A DNA stretch of 51,296 nt from Pseudomonas sp. RGM2987 (GCF_022952855.1 NZ_JALJDX010000187.1:1-51296), one strand, 5' to 3'; positions 17,743 through 27,073 are shown, counted from the stretch's first letter. Notes: generated by a model not told the origin, from the letters alone. Numbers and translations: made by a program.

Positions 17743-17862
17743 TTCTTCATTCCAAACGGGGAAGCGATGGGTTTTAGCTTAGATTCATGGGTGGAGCTGC
17801 GCCACTTGCACGCGCCAGCTAGCCAACGGCCCAATGTTCCCATACAGCCTTTTTTCAGACAC

Positions 17863-17910
17863 CAAAAACCACAAACCCCCGACTTTCTCTAGGAAAATCA
17901 GGGGTTTGTG
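17863..17910 (-). terminator. Rho-independent terminator of the tRNA-Ser gene
   Basis: On the minus strand CACAAACCCC pairs with GGGGTTTGTG around a loop of about 20 bases and is followed by a T-rich run (GTTTTTGG). It begins some 12 bases after the tRNA 3' end. Confidence 0.75.
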
Positions 17911-17921
17911 TTTGCAGAATG

Positions 17922-18011
17922 TGGCGGTGAAGGAGAGATTCGAACTCTCGATACAGTTTCCTGTATACACACTTTCCAGGCGTGCTCCTTAAGCCACTCG
18001 GACACTTCACC
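17922..18011 (-). tRNA. tRNA-Ser (anticodon GGA)
   Basis: A 90-base class II tRNA with encoded CCA. The 5' acceptor strand GGTGAAG pairs with CTTCACC, discriminator G. The anticodon loop is CTGGAAA giving anticodon GGA, which reads UCC/UCU. A long variable arm (GTATACAGGAAACTGTAT region) and a TTCGAATC T-loop are both present. It has its own promoter and terminator and is a single-gene transcript. Confidence 0.97.
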
Positions 18012-18048
18012 GTATCTCGACAAACTGTTCAGTCTGTCGAGGCGCGCT

Positions 18049-18077
18049 AATGTAGTCGAAAGCTTTTCCGATGGCAA
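18049..18077 (-). promoter_or_regulatory. Sigma-70 promoter of tRNA-Ser
   Basis: On the minus strand a -35 TTGCCA (18077-18072), a 17-base spacer and a -10 TACATT (18054-18049) stand upstream of the tRNA. The roughly 30-base leader contains a CTCGACA/TGTCGAG hairpin. The rest of the 18012-18316 gap up to the crotonase gene shows nothing else I can name. Confidence 0.6.
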
Positions 18078-18316
18078 AGGTTTTTTTCAGAATTTTCATG
18101 CGGTTAAGGTAGCCAGCGTTTCAAACGAGCCGGGGCATGGCAAACCGGCCAATCTTCGGTGACTCTGGCGCTGCGCTTATGGATAGAGGCGTGGCGGGAT
18201 GGGCGGGCCAAGCCGTTTGGGAAGGCACGGGCTGACCGATGAGTCAGTCACGGTGCTTTACCTGCCTTGCGGTGGTGGGTAACGTCTGCGTCAATTCTCT
18301 AGAAGGAAATAGCGTC

Positions 18317-19006
18317 ATGAGCGACCTGATTGCTTACCATCTCGAAGACGGTATCGCGACCCTGACCTTGAATAATGGCAAGGTCAACGCCATCTCGCCG
18401 GATGTGATTGCCGCGTTCAACGCTGCGCTGGACCAGGCGACGGCGGATCGGGCGGTGGTGATCATTACCGGGCAGCCCGGGATTCTGTCCGGCGGCTACG
18501 ACTTGAAGGTCATGACTGCCGGCCCCAAGGAAGCGGTGAACCTGGTCACGGCGGGCTCGACGCTGGCCCGCCGCCTGTTGTCACACCCCTTCCCCGTTAT
18601 CGTCGCCTGCCCCGGACACGCCGTGGCCAAGGGCGCGTTTCTGCTGCTCTCGGCAGACTACCGCATCGGTGCGGACGGGCCGTTCAGCATCGGCCTGAAC
18701 GAGGTGCAGATCGGCATGACCATGCACCACGCAGGCATCGAACTGGCCCGTGATCGCCTACGCAAATCGGCGTTTCATCGCTCGGTAATCAACGCCGAGA
18801 TGTTCAACCCGCAGACCGCCGTGGATGCCGGCTTCCTCGACAAAGTGGTGGCGGCCGAAGAGTTGCAGGATGCAGCCCTGGAAGCCGCGCGGCAGTTGAA
18901 GAAAATCAACATGACCGCCCACAAGAACACCAAGCTGAAAGTGCGCAAAGCCCTGCTGGAGACGCTGGATAACGCGATTTTGCTGGATCAGGAACATATG
19001 GGCTGA
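18317..19006 (+). CDS. Crotonase / enoyl-CoA hydratase family protein
   Basis: A 229-residue crotonase-fold protein acting on acyl-CoA thioesters. The CoA/oxyanion-hole blocks are visible: LNNGKVNAISPDV (about 17-29), GILSGGYDLKVM (about 55-66) and CPGHAVAKGAFLLLSADYRIG (about 100-120). The loop that carries one catalytic glutamate of true enoyl-CoA hydratase (GGGCE in that family) reads AKGAF here. The second glutamate position (GLNEVQIGM) is kept. Hydratase activity is therefore uncertain. AAGGA stands nine bases before the ATG at 18317. It is short for the family and monocistronic. Confidence 0.9.
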   Translation: MSDLIAYHLEDGIATLTLNNGKVNAISPDVIAAFNAALDQATADRAVVIITGQPGILSGGYDLKVMTAGPKEAVNLVTAGSTLARRLLSHPFPVIVACPGHAVAKGAFLLLSADYRIGADGPFSIGLNEVQIGMTMHHAGIELARDRLRKSAFHRSVINAEMFNPQTAVDAGFLDKVVAAEELQDAALEAARQLKKINMTAHKNTKLKVRKALLETLDNAILLDQEHMG

Positions 19007-19028
19007 GGCCCAAGACTGGCACGAACCC

Positions 19029-19162
19029 CGTGGCGAGGGAGCTTGCTCTCTCTCCACGGGCTGCGCAGCGGCCCCATAAGGCTTCAGCAGACTTGGCCTG
19101 ATATCGCGGTGGATGATTTCAGGGCTGCTTTGCAGCCCGGCGGGAGCAAGCTCCCTCGCCAC
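19029..19162. repeat. REP doublet
   Basis: Two GTGGCGAGGGAGC...-type palindromic elements in inverted orientation, separated by about 75 bases. The left one has a changed core (GCTTGCTCTCTCTCC) that weakens its hairpin. With it the 19007-19371 gap holds little else apart from the plsC promoter. Confidence 0.8.
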
Positions 19163-19311
19163 GGGCTCAGTGTGCTACCAAGTCAGGTCTCGGTGGCGGC
19201 ACTTTCCTACAAGTAGAGTGTAATAATCAGCGACCGCTCTAGCTCGCTTCTGACACGTCACTGCGAAACATACGCTTAAACATCGTCCATCTCCTACCTC
19301 TATAGGGACAA

Positions 19312-19340
19312 TTGCCGAAAACAGTGCACATCCGTACACT
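19312..19340 (+). promoter_or_regulatory. Candidate sigma-70 promoter of plsC-type gene
   Basis: TTGCCG at 19312-19317, a 17-base spacer and TACACT at 19335-19340. The ATG is about 32 bases further on. Confidence 0.5.
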
Positions 19341-19371
19341 GCGCCACCTTTTGTCCCGATGGGGCCTGTAG

Positions 19372-20109
19372 ATGCTGTTTGTACTGCGTATGTCGTTGAT
19401 GGGCCTGCACTTTGTACTAGCGGGTGTGCTGGGGATCATCCTGGGTCTGTGCCGACCGTTCAATCCGGACAACAGCCGTTTATGCGCACGGCTGTACGCA
19501 CTGCCCGCCATGTGGATTTTGCGCCTGCGAGTAAAGACCGACGTCGGCACGTTGCAGAATATGCCCCAGAGCTGCGTGGTCATTGCCAATCACCAGTCCA
19601 ACTATGACCTGTTCGTGTTCGGCAACGTGGTGCCGCGCCGCACCGTCTGCATCGGCAAGAAGAGCCTGAAATGGGTGCCGCTGTTTGGGCAACTGTTCTG
19701 GTTGGCCGGCAACGTGTTGATCGACCGGGGCAATGCGATCAAGGCGCGCCGGTCGATGTTGACTACCACGCATACATTGCAACATGAGGACACCTCGATC
19801 TGGGTGTTCCCCGAAGGCACACGCAATCTAGGCGGGGAACTGTTGCCGTTCAAGAAAGGCGCGTTCCAAATGGCGATTGCCGCCGGCGTGCCGATTGTTC
19901 CGGTGTGTGCCAGCAATTACATCAAACACATGCGACTCAATCGCTGGCGCAGCGGCGACATTCTCATACGCTCGTTGCCGGCTATTCCTACAGCGGGGCT
20001 GACCGTGGATGACATGCCCCAGCTTATGGCCCAATGCCGCGAGCAGATGCATGAATGTATTGAGGCGATGGATCGGCAGTTACTGGGCATCAATACGAGC
20101 CACTCATAA
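19372..20109 (+). CDS. plsC: 1-acyl-sn-glycerol-3-phosphate acyltransferase
   Basis: A 245-residue membrane-bound acyltransferase converting lysophosphatidic acid to phosphatidic acid in phospholipid synthesis. The catalytic NHQSNYD motif (H74, D79) and the FPEGTR glycerol-phosphate motif at 146-151 are intact. The hydrophobic N-terminus (about 1-28) anchors it in the inner membrane. GGGG lies eight bases before the ATG. Pseudomonads often carry more than one plsC-like gene, so this may not be the only one. Confidence 0.93.
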   Translation: MLFVLRMSLMGLHFVLAGVLGIILGLCRPFNPDNSRLCARLYALPAMWILRLRVKTDVGTLQNMPQSCVVIANHQSNYDLFVFGNVVPRRTVCIGKKSLKWVPLFGQLFWLAGNVLIDRGNAIKARRSMLTTTHTLQHEDTSIWVFPEGTRNLGGELLPFKKGAFQMAIAAGVPIVPVCASNYIKHMRLNRWRSGDILIRSLPAIPTAGLTVDDMPQLMAQCREQMHECIEAMDRQLLGINTSHS

Positions 20110-20110
20110 G

Positions 20111-20151
20111 GGCCGCTTCGCAGCCCAGCGGGAGCAAGCTCCCTCGCCACG
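20111..20151. repeat. Single REP element
   Basis: One CAGCGGGAGCAAGCTCCCTC palindromic core just after the plsC stop codon; no inverted partner nearby. Confidence 0.75.
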
Positions 20152-20272
20152 GGTTGATTCCGGTCGCCTTTACCGACGAACTCCAAAGATTTTGCTGACT
20201 CTCAAGCAGCAGGGCACGCTAAGCTGAACCGTGCCTGTCACTGCCATTTCCAAGAAGAAGTGAATCACCACC

Positions 20273-21244
20273 ATGGGTAGAGTCGTTGCTGCTGCGGTTT
20301 ACAGCGCCGGTAAGAAAGTCACCAATATCACCCTCGACGAAGGCAGCGCCTGGGCTGCCAAACCTGGACATTTTGTCTGGATCGGCCTTGAGGAGCCCAA
20401 CGCCCAGGAGCTGACCAACCTGCAGCGCCAGTTCAATCTGCATGAACTGGCGATTGAGGACGCGATGGAGAAACACAGCCGTCCCAAGCTGGAAACCTTT
20501 GGCGACGCGCTATTCATCGTCACGTACTCGCCGATCCGCAAGGATGGCAAACTGCAATTCATTGAAACCCATATCTTCGCCGGCAAGGGCTACATCATCA
20601 CCGCCCGCAACGGCCACTCCGCGTCCTACGCCCATGTCCGACAACGCTGTGAGGCGCGTCCGCTTCTGCTGGAGCATGGGGAAGATTTCGTACTCTATGC
20701 CATCCTCGATTTCGTGATTGAAAACTACCAGCCGATGGGCGAAGCCATTCATGCCGAGATCGATGAGCTGGAGCATCACGTGCTGTGCAGCGCCTTGAAC
20801 GAACGGGACATCCAGAATCTGCACAGCCTACGCCGGGATGTACTGCGCCTGCGCCGCTATGCAGCGCCGATGGTGGAGATTAGCGAAGAACTGCAGAAGT
20901 TGAACTTCCCCTTTATCGACAAGAACATGCGCCCGTATTTCCGCGACGTGCAGATTCATGTCACGCGGCAGATGGAAGACCTGACGACCCTGGCGGACAT
21001 CGCCAGCCAGACCATTGAAGTCGGCGTGCTGCTCGAGGCGTCGCGCCAGAGCGTAGTGCAACGCAAGTTTGCCGCATGGGCCGCGATCCTGGCGTTTCCG
21101 ACGGCTGTTGCCGGGATCTACGGGATGAACTTCCAGGACATGCCGGAGTTGAGTTGGCACTACGGGTATTTCACGGTGCTGGGGGTGATTACCGTGGGGT
21201 GCACCGCGCTGTGGGCCAGTTTCAAGCGGTCGGGATGGTTGTAG
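20273..21244 (+). CDS. corA: CorA-family magnesium/divalent cation transporter
   Basis: A 323-residue protein with a large cytoplasmic N-terminal domain, a long helical stalk (roughly 150-255) and two C-terminal transmembrane helices. The selectivity motif YGMNF (GMN at 284-286) ends the first helix, and the protein closes with the basic FKRSGWL tail of the family. It forms a pentameric channel for Mg2+ and sometimes Co2+ or Ni2+. It is monocistronic. Confidence 0.95.
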   Translation: MGRVVAAAVYSAGKKVTNITLDEGSAWAAKPGHFVWIGLEEPNAQELTNLQRQFNLHELAIEDAMEKHSRPKLETFGDALFIVTYSPIRKDGKLQFIETHIFAGKGYIITARNGHSASYAHVRQRCEARPLLLEHGEDFVLYAILDFVIENYQPMGEAIHAEIDELEHHVLCSALNERDIQNLHSLRRDVLRLRRYAAPMVEISEELQKLNFPFIDKNMRPYFRDVQIHVTRQMEDLTTLADIASQTIEVGVLLEASRQSVVQRKFAAWAAILAFPTAVAGIYGMNFQDMPELSWHYGYFTVLGVITVGCTALWASFKRSGWL

Positions 21245-21278
21245 GTGGACTTGAGCCTGCTGGCGTTGCGTTGACCGC

Positions 21279-21441
21279 TATCGCGAGCAGACTCGCTCCC
21301 ACAGGGATTTGTGGCGAATGCAGCCGTTATGAACGCTCGCTCGCCCTTGTGGGAGCGGGTTTTCTCGCGAAAGCGTCGGGTCAGTCAGTATAAATATGTC
21401 TGATCCACCGCCTTCGCGAGCAAGCCCGCTCCCACAGGGGA
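21279..21441. repeat. Cluster of three REP elements (CGCGAGCA...GCTCCCACA family)
   Basis: Elements at about 21279-21306, 21346-21376 and 21411-21441 contain variants of CGCGAGCAAGCCCGCTCCCA in alternating orientation. They separate the convergent corA and amidotransferase genes. Confidence 0.8.
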
Positions 21442-21452
21442 GCGAGGTTTGT

Positions 21453-22172
21453 TCAGGCCTGTGGTTGGTGGGCGACAAAGCGCATCATCCATTCGGCTAC
21501 GGTCGCACCGTGATGTTCCTGATCGAGGCTCGCCACGCCCTGGCTGTAGATCTGTTCGCCGAGGTGTTGTTGGCGAATTTCCAGCAAGGCCCTGGAATAA
21601 TCGTGGATGAATTCCGGATGCCCCTGGAAGCACAGTACTTGGTCGTTGATGTGGTAGGCGGCGTACGGGCAGAAATCGCTGGAGGCGATGACCGTGGCGT
21701 TTTCGGGTAATTCGGTGACCTGGTCCTGATGGCTGATCAGCAAGGTCAGCTCCTCCATCACCGGGCTCATCCATGGCGCCTTGGCGGCCATTTTATAGCG
21801 ATGGGTGCCCACGCCCCAGCCTTGGCTGGCGCGCTCGGTCTTGCCGCCCAGCAGCAACGCCAACAGTTGATGACCGAAGCACACGCCCAACAGCTTGTCG
21901 CCCCGTTGGTAGCGGTCGAGCAGATAGGTCTTGAGGGTTTGAATCCAAGGGTCGGTGCCGAATGAATCGGCCTTGCTGCCGGTGATCAGATAGGCGTCGA
22001 ACTGCTCGTCATCGCTGGGGTAGTGCCCTTGCATGACGTTGTACACCTCAAATTGAGCGGCGATGGGCTGCTGGGAAAACAGCCGCTGGAACATCTGCCC
22101 GTAACCCTGATATTGATCGACCAGTTCCGGACGCAGAATATCGGTTTCCAAAATGCAGATGCGTAGCGACAT
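21453..22172 (-). CDS. Class I glutamine amidotransferase-like protein
   Basis: A 239-residue GATase1-fold protein. The triad is visible as C98 in GVCFGHQ, H185 and E187 in GHPEF. GATase1 enzymes take ammonia from glutamine; stand-alone members of this branch include gamma-glutamyl hydrolases such as PuuD-like or GuaA-like amidases. I chose the ATG at 22172 (MSLRICILETD) because it opens directly on the first strand of the fold. The gene is single, and its substrate cannot be told. Confidence 0.9.
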   Translation of the reverse strand: MSLRICILETDILRPELVDQYQGYGQMFQRLFSQQPIAAQFEVYNVMQGHYPSDDEQFDAYLITGSKADSFGTDPWIQTLKTYLLDRYQRGDKLLGVCFGHQLLALLLGGKTERASQGWGVGTHRYKMAAKAPWMSPVMEELTLLISHQDQVTELPENATVIASSDFCPYAAYHINDQVLCFQGHPEFIHDYSRALLEIRQQHLGEQIYSQGVASLDQEHHGATVAEWMMRFVAHQPQA

Positions 22173-22259
22173 AAAAAATACCTGACACGATGATGGGAAT
22201 ATTGCACACCCCAGAGCCTGCCTTGAAACACGGTCCCAAGGCAAGCCCCTCCCAAGCGG

Positions 22260-24404
22260 TCAGAACAATTGCTGCCTCGCAGCCTTCTCCTGCAACAAGG
22301 ACGGCGGCAGGAAGCGCTCGCCGTACTGCTCGGCCAGATACCGGGCCCTGGCGATAAAGTCCCGCAGGCCATACTGGTTGATGAATTGCAACGCACCACC
22401 GGTCCAGGCCGCAAAGCCGATGCCGAAGATCGAGCCGACGTTGGCATCGGCCGTGGATGTGAGCACGCCCTCCTCCACGCAGCGCACGGTCTCCAAGGCC
22501 TGGATGAACAGCAGCCGATCACGGATATCCTGCGGTGCGATTTGTCCATCAGCCTTCTCGAAGCGGCTCTTGAGCGCCGGCCAAAGATGTTTTTGCCCAT
22601 CGGCCGGATAGTCATAGAATCCCGCGCCCGCTGCCTTGCCTGGGCGTTTGTATTCATTGAGCAGCAAGTCGATCACCGCGAACGCCGGGTGCTCGGTCGG
22701 TAGTTTCCCTTCTGCTTGTAGGTCCTTGGACGTTTGTGTGCGGATATGGCTCATTAGGCTGAGAGAAACTTCGTCAGAGACCGCCAGAGGTCCGACCGGC
22801 ATCCCGGCCTTGCGCGCTTCGGTCTCGATCATTGGTGCGCTGATACCCTCGCCGAGCATGGCGATGCCTTCGTTGATGAACGTGCCAAAGACTCGCGAAG
22901 TAAAAAAGCCACGACTGTCGTTTACTACGATGGGCGTCTTGTTGATCTGCAGGACAAAATCGAAACCCCGGGCCAACGTCTCGTCGCTGGTGCGGGCGCC
23001 CTTGATGATTTCCACCAGGGGCATTTTTTCCACGGGGCTGAAAAAGTGCAGGCCGATAAACCGGGTCGGGTCCGCCACCGCCTCGGCCAAACCGGTGATG
23101 GGCAAGGTCGAGGTGTTGGAGGCGAGCACCGCCTCAGCGCCTGCCACGGCTTGGGCAGCAGCCGAAACCCTGGCTTTCAGGACGCGATCTTCGAACACCG
23201 CTTCGATGATCAGCTCGCAGCCAGCCAGGTCGGCGTCGCTGTCGGTAGGGTGAATCCGAGTCAGGATGGCTTCACGTTGCTCGGCGTTGAACTGGCCGCG
23301 GGCGACCTTCTTGTCCAACAGCGCTGCCGCACGCGCCTTGCCCTTCTCGGCGGCGGCCAGATCGACGTCCTTGAGCACCACCGAAATGCCGGCCACGGCG
23401 CTGACGTAGGCAATCCCGGCCCCCATCATGCCCGCACCGAGGACGCCGACTTTCTTTGTCAGATAAGGCGCCAGGCCCTGTGGGCGAGAGCCGCCGGCCT
23501 TGATCTGGTTGAGCTGGAACCAGAACGTGCCGATCAGGTTTTTCGCCACCTGGCCCGTGGTCAACTCGGTGAAATAGCGGGTCTCGATCAAATGCGCGGT
23601 GTCGAAATCCACCTGGGCGCTCTCCACCGCAGCGCAGAGGATTTTCTCCGGAGCCGGCAGGCAACCCTGGGTTTTGTTACGCAGGATCGAAGGAGCAATC
23701 GCCAGCATCTGCGCCACTTTCGGATCGGAAGGTCCGCCGCCCGGAATCCGGTAGCCCTTGGTATCCCACGGTTGCACGGCGCCGGGGTTAGCCAGGATCC
23801 AGGCCCGGGCCCGGGCCAGCAGTTCATCGCGGTCCTGCGCCAGTTCATCCACCAGCCCCGCCAGCAACGCCTGTTGCGGGCCGACCTTCCTGCCCTCGAG
23901 CAGATAGGGCAAGGCTTTTTCCAGACCCAGCAGACGCACCATTCGCACCACCCCGCCGCCGCCCGGAAGCAGGCCCAGGGTGACTTCCGGCAGCCCGATC
24001 TGCACCGATGACTGATCCAACGCCACACGGTGATGACAGGCCAGGCAGATCTCCCAGCCACCGCCCAAAGCCGCGCCGTTAATCGCCGCTACTACGGGTT
24101 TGCCCAAGGTTTCCAGGGCGCGCAGTTGCGCCTTCAGGCCCAGGACCATTTGATAGAACGTCTGCGCCTCGGGCTTGCCGACCTTGACCAACTCATTGAG
24201 ATCACCGCCGGCGAAAAAAGTCTTCTTGGCCGAAGTGATGATCACACCGGCAAGCGAATCCTTTTCTGCCTGCAGACGGGCAACGCAGGCCGCCATGGCC
24301 TCGCGATAGAGCGCATTCATGGTGTTGGCGCTCTGCCCCGGCATGTCGAGCGTCAGGACAACGATCCGGTCCTGGTCGATGTGGTAATGGATGGCATCGG
24401 TCAT
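22260..24404 (-). CDS. Bifunctional enoyl-CoA hydratase / 3-hydroxyacyl-CoA dehydrogenase (FadB/FadJ type)
   Basis: A 714-residue multifunctional beta-oxidation subunit. The N-terminal crotonase domain (about 1-290) has the oxyanion and glutamate loops GGDLNEL, GAALGGGWE and GLPEVTLGLLPGGGG. The NAD-binding domain opens with VGVLGAGMMGAGIA at about 317-330. The dehydrogenase block HFFSPVEKMPLVEII carries the catalytic histidine, and two C-terminal 3HCDH domains follow. It is translated 25 bases after the thiolase stop and forms its partner subunit. The order thiolase then hydratase/dehydrogenase differs from the canonical fadBA, so I leave the symbol blank. Confidence 0.95.
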   Translation of the reverse strand: MTDAIHYHIDQDRIVVLTLDMPGQSANTMNALYREAMAACVARLQAEKDSLAGVIITSAKKTFFAGGDLNELVKVGKPEAQTFYQMVLGLKAQLRALETLGKPVVAAINGAALGGGWEICLACHHRVALDQSSVQIGLPEVTLGLLPGGGGVVRMVRLLGLEKALPYLLEGRKVGPQQALLAGLVDELAQDRDELLARARAWILANPGAVQPWDTKGYRIPGGGPSDPKVAQMLAIAPSILRNKTQGCLPAPEKILCAAVESAQVDFDTAHLIETRYFTELTTGQVAKNLIGTFWFQLNQIKAGGSRPQGLAPYLTKKVGVLGAGMMGAGIAYVSAVAGISVVLKDVDLAAAEKGKARAAALLDKKVARGQFNAEQREAILTRIHPTDSDADLAGCELIIEAVFEDRVLKARVSAAAQAVAGAEAVLASNTSTLPITGLAEAVADPTRFIGLHFFSPVEKMPLVEIIKGARTSDETLARGFDFVLQINKTPIVVNDSRGFFTSRVFGTFINEGIAMLGEGISAPMIETEARKAGMPVGPLAVSDEVSLSLMSHIRTQTSKDLQAEGKLPTEHPAFAVIDLLLNEYKRPGKAAGAGFYDYPADGQKHLWPALKSRFEKADGQIAPQDIRDRLLFIQALETVRCVEEGVLTSTADANVGSIFGIGFAAWTGGALQFINQYGLRDFIARARYLAEQYGERFLPPSLLQEKAARQQLF

Positions 24405-24429
24405 CAAATAGTTTCCTTCAAGTGCGGGC

Positions 24430-25635
24430 TCAGAGGCGTTCGATAATGGTGGCGATGCCCATGCCGCCGCCGACACAGAGCGTCGCCAGGCCATAGCGCA
24501 GGCCACGCACCTCCAACTCATCGAGCAGGGTGCCAAGAATCGCGCATCCCGTAGCGCCCAAGGGATGGCCCAGGGCGATGGAACCACCGTTGACATTAAC
24601 TTTGTCGGGGTCGATGGCCATGTCCTTGATGAACTTGAGCACCACCGAAGCGAAGGCTTCGTTGACTTCGAACAGATCGATGTCCTCCACCCGCAGCCCG
24701 GCCTTGGCCAAGGCTTTGCGCGTGGCGGGCGCAGGGCCGGTAAGCATGATGGTCGGATCGGTACTGGTAACGGCCGTGGCGACGACCCGGGCCCGGGGTT
24801 GCAGGCCCAACGCACGGCCCTTGGCTTCGGAGCCGATCAACATCAGTGCCGCACCATCGACGATGCCGGAGCTGTTGCCAGGCGTGTGCACGTGATGGAT
24901 CCGTTCGACATGGCTGTAGACTCGCAGCGCCGTGGCGTCGAACCCCATCTGGCCCATGGCTTCGAAACTCGCCTTGAGCTTACCCAGGCCTTCGAGTGAA
25001 GCATCGGCACGAATGAACTCGTCGTGCTCCAGCAAAACGATGCCGTTCTGGTCCCGTACGGCGACCAGGGATTTGTCGAACGATCCATCGGCCCGGGCGC
25101 GTGCGGCTTTCTGCTGGGAGTGCAGCGCATAGGCGTCGACGTCCTCGCGACTGAAGCCTTCCAGAGTGGCGATCAGGTCGGCACCGATGCCCTGGGGAAT
25201 GAAATGACCGTGCAGGTTCGATTGCGGATCCAGCGCCCACGCGCCACCGTCGCTGCCCATGGGCACCCGGGACATGGATTCGACGCCACCGGCCACCACC
25301 AGGTCCTCGAAGCCGGAGCGCACTTTCATCGCCGCCAGGTTCACCGCTTCCAGGCCCGAGGCGCAGAACCGGTTGAGCTGCACGCCCGCGACACTGACAT
25401 CCCAGTCGGCCACCAGAGCCGCAGTCTTGGCGATATCGGCGCCCTGCTCGCCCACTGGCGTTACACAACCAAGTACGATGTCATCGATCTGGCTGGTGTC
25501 CAGGTCCATCCGCTGCTGCAAGGCGCTGAGCAAACCGGCCGCCAGGCTGACCGGCTTGACGCTATGCAGCGCGCCATCAGGCTTGCCCCTGCCCCGGGGA
25601 GTGCGTAGCGCATCGAAAATCAAAGCTTGGGTCAT
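24430..25635 (-). CDS. Acetyl-CoA C-acyltransferase (thiolase)
   Basis: A 401-residue thiolase that cleaves 3-ketoacyl-CoA (or condenses acetyl-CoA). The nucleophile is C91 in [12 protein letters not shown]. The general-base pair is H357 in [14 protein letters not shown] and C387 in LCVGGGMG. The start is the ATG of [15 protein letters not shown]; longer forms add an unrelated tail. First gene of a two-gene operon with the multifunctional protein, together able to complete beta-oxidation cycles with electrons passing to ETF. Confidence 0.95.
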   Translation of the reverse strand: MTQALIFDALRTPRGRGKPDGALHSVKPVSLAAGLLSALQQRMDLDTSQIDDIVLGCVTPVGEQGADIAKTAALVADWDVSVAGVQLNRFCASGLEAVNLAAMKVRSGFEDLVVAGGVESMSRVPMGSDGGAWALDPQSNLHGHFIPQGIGADLIATLEGFSREDVDAYALHSQQKAARARADGSFDKSLVAVRDQNGIVLLEHDEFIRADASLEGLGKLKASFEAMGQMGFDATALRVYSHVERIHHVHTPGNSSGIVDGAALMLIGSEAKGRALGLQPRARVVATAVTSTDPTIMLTGPAPATRKALAKAGLRVEDIDLFEVNEAFASVVLKFIKDMAIDPDKVNVNGGSIALGHPLGATGCAILGTLLDELEVRGLRYGLATLCVGGGMGIATIIERL

Positions 25636-26018
25636 GACGTCCTCGAACCTGGGGTAATGCATGCCTCCAACCATAAGCCCAGCGGCGTTGGGTTCAATGA
25701 CCGCAGTGCTCAATGACATTGACAGCCACACTCAGACGAACGGTAGCGAGCTATCGGGTTAACCGTTTCAGGAGGGCAAGCTGTCTAGCAAAAGGGACTC
25801 CAAGCAGCTGGCAATAGGCCTCATGCCTTTTTCATGGAGATAAGTTCGATACTGATATGAATTGGTTCTAAGCCAATGCGGCTGGGGCCCCTAATGTATT
25901 CCTAGTACAAGAAAAGTCGTCGGGTTTTGCCGAGGCGCTTGTCGAACAGGAAGTGCAACGCCAGCCATCACGGATATGCAGGCTGGCCTCAGGAAATAAC
26001 AATAAAGGCGGGTCAGCC
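25636..26018. other. 383-bp intergenic region, no gene seen
   Basis: It must hold the thiolase operon promoter (minus strand) and the promoter for the 31-codon frame (plus strand). I see a weak hairpin GGCA/TGCC with a T run at about 25810-25832, but no convincing promoter pair and no PsrA-type box. Confidence 0.4.
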
Positions 26019-26114
26019 ATGTTCAAACATTCGAAAGTTCGCCAAGCCGGACTCATTCTCTTCGCCACGACGCTGCTGTTGATTTTGCCGAATATTCCCA
26101 AAGTGATCGGCTGA
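26019..26114 (+). CDS. Small 31-residue membrane peptide (candidate)
   Basis: A 31-codon frame with a charged start (MFKHSKVRQAG) followed by one hydrophobic segment LILFATTLLLILPNIP and a short KVIG tail, so a single-pass inner-membrane peptide. An AGG-containing purine stretch lies before the ATG. Good charge/hydrophobic partition and codon pattern suggest it is translated. It precedes a cytochrome c gene by 120 bases and might be co-transcribed with it. I do not recognise a family. Confidence 0.5.
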   Translation: MFKHSKVRQAGLILFATTLLLILPNIPKVIG

Positions 26115-26234
26115 AAACTGCGCGCGGGCGCCAGCACTGAAAGGGTGCCTTCAAAAATGTAACGGGTCTGCTGTTCGAGCCGAGGTGGCTGTGCCAACCT
26201 TTGCGGCACTCCCAAGACATGGAAGGCAAACTAC

Positions 26235-27047
26235 TTGAAAGCTCTCATTGTGTTCGGGGCGCTGCTGCTCAGCGCGCCCTTGTCTGCCGCACAGCTGGTA
26301 ATGGAGCTGGGCGCGAATACGCGTACCTGGCAAACCGAGGAACTGCTCAAACATCCTGAAGCCCGAACGGTCCGGATCGCTGATGACGTTTCCTACAAGA
26401 AGCCGATGACCTATCGCGCCGTGCCGCTGACGGCACTGCTGGCGGGCGTCCAGCCGAACGAACACCTGCAAGCCGTTGCGCTGGACGGCTTCGCCGCCGA
26501 GATGCCCGCTGCGCCGCTGCTCAACAAAAGCGGCGCCCGTGCCTGGCTGGCAATCGAGGACCCGGCCAAGCCCTGGCCGTCCCTCGGTGAAGGCAAGCAA
26601 AGCGCCGGGCCGTTCTATCTGGTCTGGACCGATCCTCAGGCAGGGCATATCAGCCCGGAACAATGGCCCTACGCCGTGGCGAGCATCAAGCGCTTGTCTG
26701 CGGTGGCAGAACGCTTCCCTGCCCTATTGCCGGCTCCTAACATGGCGAAGGACGACCCGGTCAACAAAGGCTTCGCACTGTTTCAGAAAAACTGCCTGGC
26801 CTGCCATCGGCTCAATGGCGCTGGCGACGCGCAGTTCGGCCCCGACTTGAACGTACCGTTCAATCCCACCGAGTATTTCTCCGGTGACTTCCTCAAGCGT
26901 TATATTCGTGATCCGCAAGGCCTGCGCCACTGGCCCCAAGGCAAGATGCCAGGTTTCTCGGAAGCCGTGCTGCCAGATGCCGAGCTGGATCTGCTGGTGG
27001 GGTACTTGAAACATATGGCGGGGCGCAAGCAGCCGTTGGGGCAATGA
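26235..27047 (+). CDS. Exported c-type cytochrome with N-terminal molybdopterin-binding-like domain
   Basis: A 270-residue periplasmic protein. A signal peptide of about 18 residues (LIVFGALLLSAPLSA) is followed by a domain (about 20-145) that resembles the small fold of the sulfite oxidase/YedY molybdopterin family (PMTYRAVPLTALL). A monoheme cytochrome c domain is C-terminal, with heme site CLACH and the methionine ligand in GKMPGF. The start is a TTG with GGAAGG eight bases upstream; no ATG fits. An electron-transfer role is certain; the partner is not. No catalytic molybdenum cysteine is evident in the N-terminal part. Confidence 0.85.
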   Translation: MKALIVFGALLLSAPLSAAQLVMELGANTRTWQTEELLKHPEARTVRIADDVSYKKPMTYRAVPLTALLAGVQPNEHLQAVALDGFAAEMPAAPLLNKSGARAWLAIEDPAKPWPSLGEGKQSAGPFYLVWTDPQAGHISPEQWPYAVASIKRLSAVAERFPALLPAPNMAKDDPVNKGFALFQKNCLACHRLNGAGDAQFGPDLNVPFNPTEYFSGDFLKRYIRDPQGLRHWPQGKMPGFSEAVLPDAELDLLVGYLKHMAGRKQPLGQ

Positions 27048-27073
27048 CCGTGCTGGTTGTGGCCCGTGCTTTT

